Part shown: in pieces, positions 62,791 to 64,000 of the stretch
Layout of the letters: every line of letters starts with the position of its first letter
How positions within the stretch are numbered: position 1 is the first letter of the stretch
NCBI RefSeq assembly: GCF_003815675.1
Contig: NZ_CP033918.1
Span: forward strand, 186,001-250,000
DNA: 64,000 nucleotides
Direction: 5' to 3'
Origin: Chryseobacterium sp. G0186
GTDB taxonomy: Bacteria > Bacteroidota > Bacteroidia > Flavobacteriales > Weeksellaceae
Notes under the pieces: generated by a model
The model's input: the letters and a program-made list of their open reading frames with translations, nothing else
Told to the model about the DNA's origin: nothing
Database searches by the model: none
Made by a program: the position numbers and the translations under genes

Positions 62791-63486
62791 CTATTTAACT
62801 CCAATAGGAGGGGCAAGTTTCGTTGCCATCTGGTCAGCCGTTTTAATCAGTTTTACTGAATCTTCTATATAGAATGTTTTCAAGATTTTATTGTTCGAAA
62901 TATCCAGTTCCTTTATTGATGTTTCCAGTAGATACAATTGTACTAATTCTTTATTTTTTGATAGATCAAGTTTGACGAGCTTTTTACATCCATCAAGATT
63001 AAGCGTGTAAAGTACAGGGAATTTTTTGGTGTCGAGGTCAGTAAATAAATTATCCTGTAAATAGATGTCCTCTATATATTGTGAGTTTAGCTCTATTTTG
63101 GTTAATCCCAATCTGAAAGCGTAAATTCCTTTTAAATTAACCAAACCTTTTAAATTCAGAACTCCAATTTTATTGTTATCACCTATATAAAGATTTTCAA
63201 GCTTTGTTAGTTTGTTTACAAGGGTGAAATCTGAAATATTATTCTTTCGCAGATTAAGTTCTGTCAAACTCTCAAAGTGTTCAAGACCGCTTAAATCAGA
63301 AATATTTTTTTCGTCCAGTTTCAATTCGGTTACAGTATTTATTTCTGAAACTTCCAGTTTTCCGTTATGATTTTGATCAAATTGCTGCAATAGAGCTGTT
63401 TTGAGATTGTTGTCCTTAATGGAAATTTCCTGCGCAGCGGTAGTGATGGATAGAACTATTGCAAGAGTGGATATAATTTTAGTCAT
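62791..63486 (-). CDS. Secreted leucine-rich-repeat protein
   Basis: From the ATG at 63486 the protein has about 231 residues with a signal peptide (MTKIISTLAIVLSITTAAQE). The upstream TTG at 63540 adds non-conserved residues and is rejected. An EF-hand-like or dockerin-like loop DQNHNGKLEVSE lies at about 37-48, and five to six short leucine-rich repeats follow (LSGLEHFESLTELNLRKNNIS, then LTKLENLYIGDNN). It is an extracytoplasmic protein-binding protein of unknown partner. There is no T9SS sorting domain. It is convergent with the tRNA. Confidence 0.82.
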   Translation of the reverse strand: MTKIISTLAIVLSITTAAQEISIKDNNLKTALLQQFDQNHNGKLEVSEINTVTELKLDEKNISDLSGLEHFESLTELNLRKNNISDFTLVNKLTKLENLYIGDNNKIGVLNLKGLVNLKGIYAFRLGLTKIELNSQYIEDIYLQDNLFTDLDTKKFPVLYTLNLDGCKKLVKLDLSKNKELVQLYLLETSIKELDISNNKILKTFYIEDSVKLIKTADQMATKLAPPIGVK

Positions 63487-63540
63487 TTTTGAAATATTTT
63501 TTATAAAAACCTGGAAGTTCGATAGATAATTTTTTGGCAA

Positions 63541-63859
63541 ACTTTAAGTAAATTCTACAATGATTATTAATAATCAAAGCTCTGTCGCTTTTATAAAATT
63601 ATTGATTATTGGGTTATTGGTTTTCATTTTTTATCGATCTCAAATCTACAAAAGTTTGTATAAATCTATATCATAATATGTAGAAATAAAACAGGATCAA
63701 ATGAAAATCATGGACGGTCATATATCCTAACCTCTACCTCTTTCAACTGCTTAATATGTTATTGTTTACGAATTTTTTAACCTCTTCATTTCTCTTAACA
63801 ATCAACAGAGATAGAGTAAACAACAAAAAAAATATGCATTAGCGTGAATTTTTTTTGCA
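63541..63859. other. AT-rich intergenic region
   Basis: No gene or RNA with recognisable structure was seen between the LRR gene and the Crp-type palindrome. It is dominated by A/T runs. Confidence 0.4.
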
Positions 63860-63905
63860 TTATGACCCCAGTCATAACTCAAACTCCTATGTAGTATTAT
63901 ATTTG
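63860..63905 (+). promoter_or_regulatory. Crp/Fnr-type palindrome and -7 element
   Basis: TTATGACCCCAGTCATAA (63860-63877) is a perfect palindrome around a central CCCA and has the TGA-N6-TCA geometry of Crp/Fnr sites. TATATTTG (63898-63905) predicts a start near 63909, which places the palindrome centre at -40.5. No TTG is present at -33. The arrangement copies that at 57620-57665. Confidence 0.6.
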
Positions 63906-63946
63906 AATACTTGAAAATTCATTTTTCGAACAAAATTTTTTTTTAC

Positions 63947-63972
63947 CTCCTAATGATCTGGGAGTTTTTTTT
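63947..63972 (+). terminator. Weak terminator or attenuator hairpin near the window edge
   Basis: CTCC (63947-63950) pairs with GGAG (63961-63964), extended by a T-G pair, followed by eight T. It lies about 40-60 nt downstream of the predicted start at 63909. A short transcript or a leader attenuator is possible. The downstream gene is outside the window. Confidence 0.4.
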
Positions 63973-64000
63973 ATGTACTTTTTAATCGGTAGTACATGCA

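Noticed and set aside
62740..62859. 39-codon ORF overlapping the LRR gene
   Set aside because: It overlaps the convergent LRR gene on the other strand and starts in DNA without coding character.

Overview
The window is AT-rich chromosomal DNA from a Bacteroidota bacterium, most likely Chryseobacterium or a close relative (Weeksellaceae, Flavobacteriia). The evidence is a type IX secretion C-terminal sorting domain, SusC-like TonB receptors with carboxypeptidase-regulatory domains, Bacteroidota families such as DUF2480, no visible Shine-Dalgarno sequences, and promoters of the Flavobacterium type (TTG, 17-23 nt, TANNTTTG). No transposase, integrase, phage structural block or CRISPR array is visible.

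Layout. 0-9.2 kb: a TPR/HTH membrane regulator, an AraC regulator with a TetX-like flavoprotein monooxygenase, a GNAT acetyltransferase, a membrane-anchored DUF4041/GIY-YIG nuclease resembling the phage-defence protein SNIPE, a methyltransferase with a Crp/Fnr regulator, and a ketopantoate-reductase-like enzyme. 9.3-13.7 kb: a redox operon (superoxide dismutase, DUF2480, FMN reductase, ferredoxin-NADP reductase, 2Fe-2S ferredoxin, then a 4Fe-4S ferredoxin) divergent from a SufR-like Fe-S regulator. The shared region holds a perfect CAAC-N6-GTTG operator on the -33 element of the operon promoter. 14.4-24.5 kb: an ECF sigma factor and FecR anti-sigma gene, divergently placed, followed by a TonB receptor, a beta-helix lipoprotein, a T9SS-secreted protein, another lipoprotein and an S41 protease lipoprotein; this looks like one surface uptake or processing system. 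24.5-33 kb: a sterol-desaturase-like protein, a TonB receptor-phytase pair, a DUF4236 protein and a gene remnant. 33-39.7 kb: a giant 1881-residue secreted modular protein and a tail-fibre/S74 chaperone protein. 41.4-42.8 kb: a non-coding 401-bp unit repeated tandemly about 3.5 times, with degenerate relatives in opposite orientation at 25.6-26.3 kb. 43-50 kb: JmjC/cupin protein, M1 aminopeptidase, proline symporter and an ABC exporter pair. 50-60 kb: an MFS pump with a divergent HxlR regulator, small enzymes, thioredoxin, DUF418 protein, Crp/Fnr and AraC regulators, an NTF2-like protein, DinB and a second S41 protease. 60.4-64 kb: an Imm51 immunity gene with two unknown small genes, tRNA-Ser(UGA), an LRR lipoprotein-like secreted protein and an AT-rich edge with a Crp-type promoter.

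The strongest regulatory reading is that loss of Fe-S clusters from the SufR-like protein would relieve repression of the superoxide dismutase/ferredoxin operon. A second is that two palindromes of Crp/Fnr geometry sit close to -41.5 of promoters lacking a -33 TTG, at 57.65 kb and 63.86 kb. The best candidates for lesser-known biology are the SNIPE-like nuclease, the 401-bp repeat family, the sigma/anti-sigma TonB cluster and the Fe-S controlled operon with DUF2480. All functions are read from sequence by eye; no database search was run.
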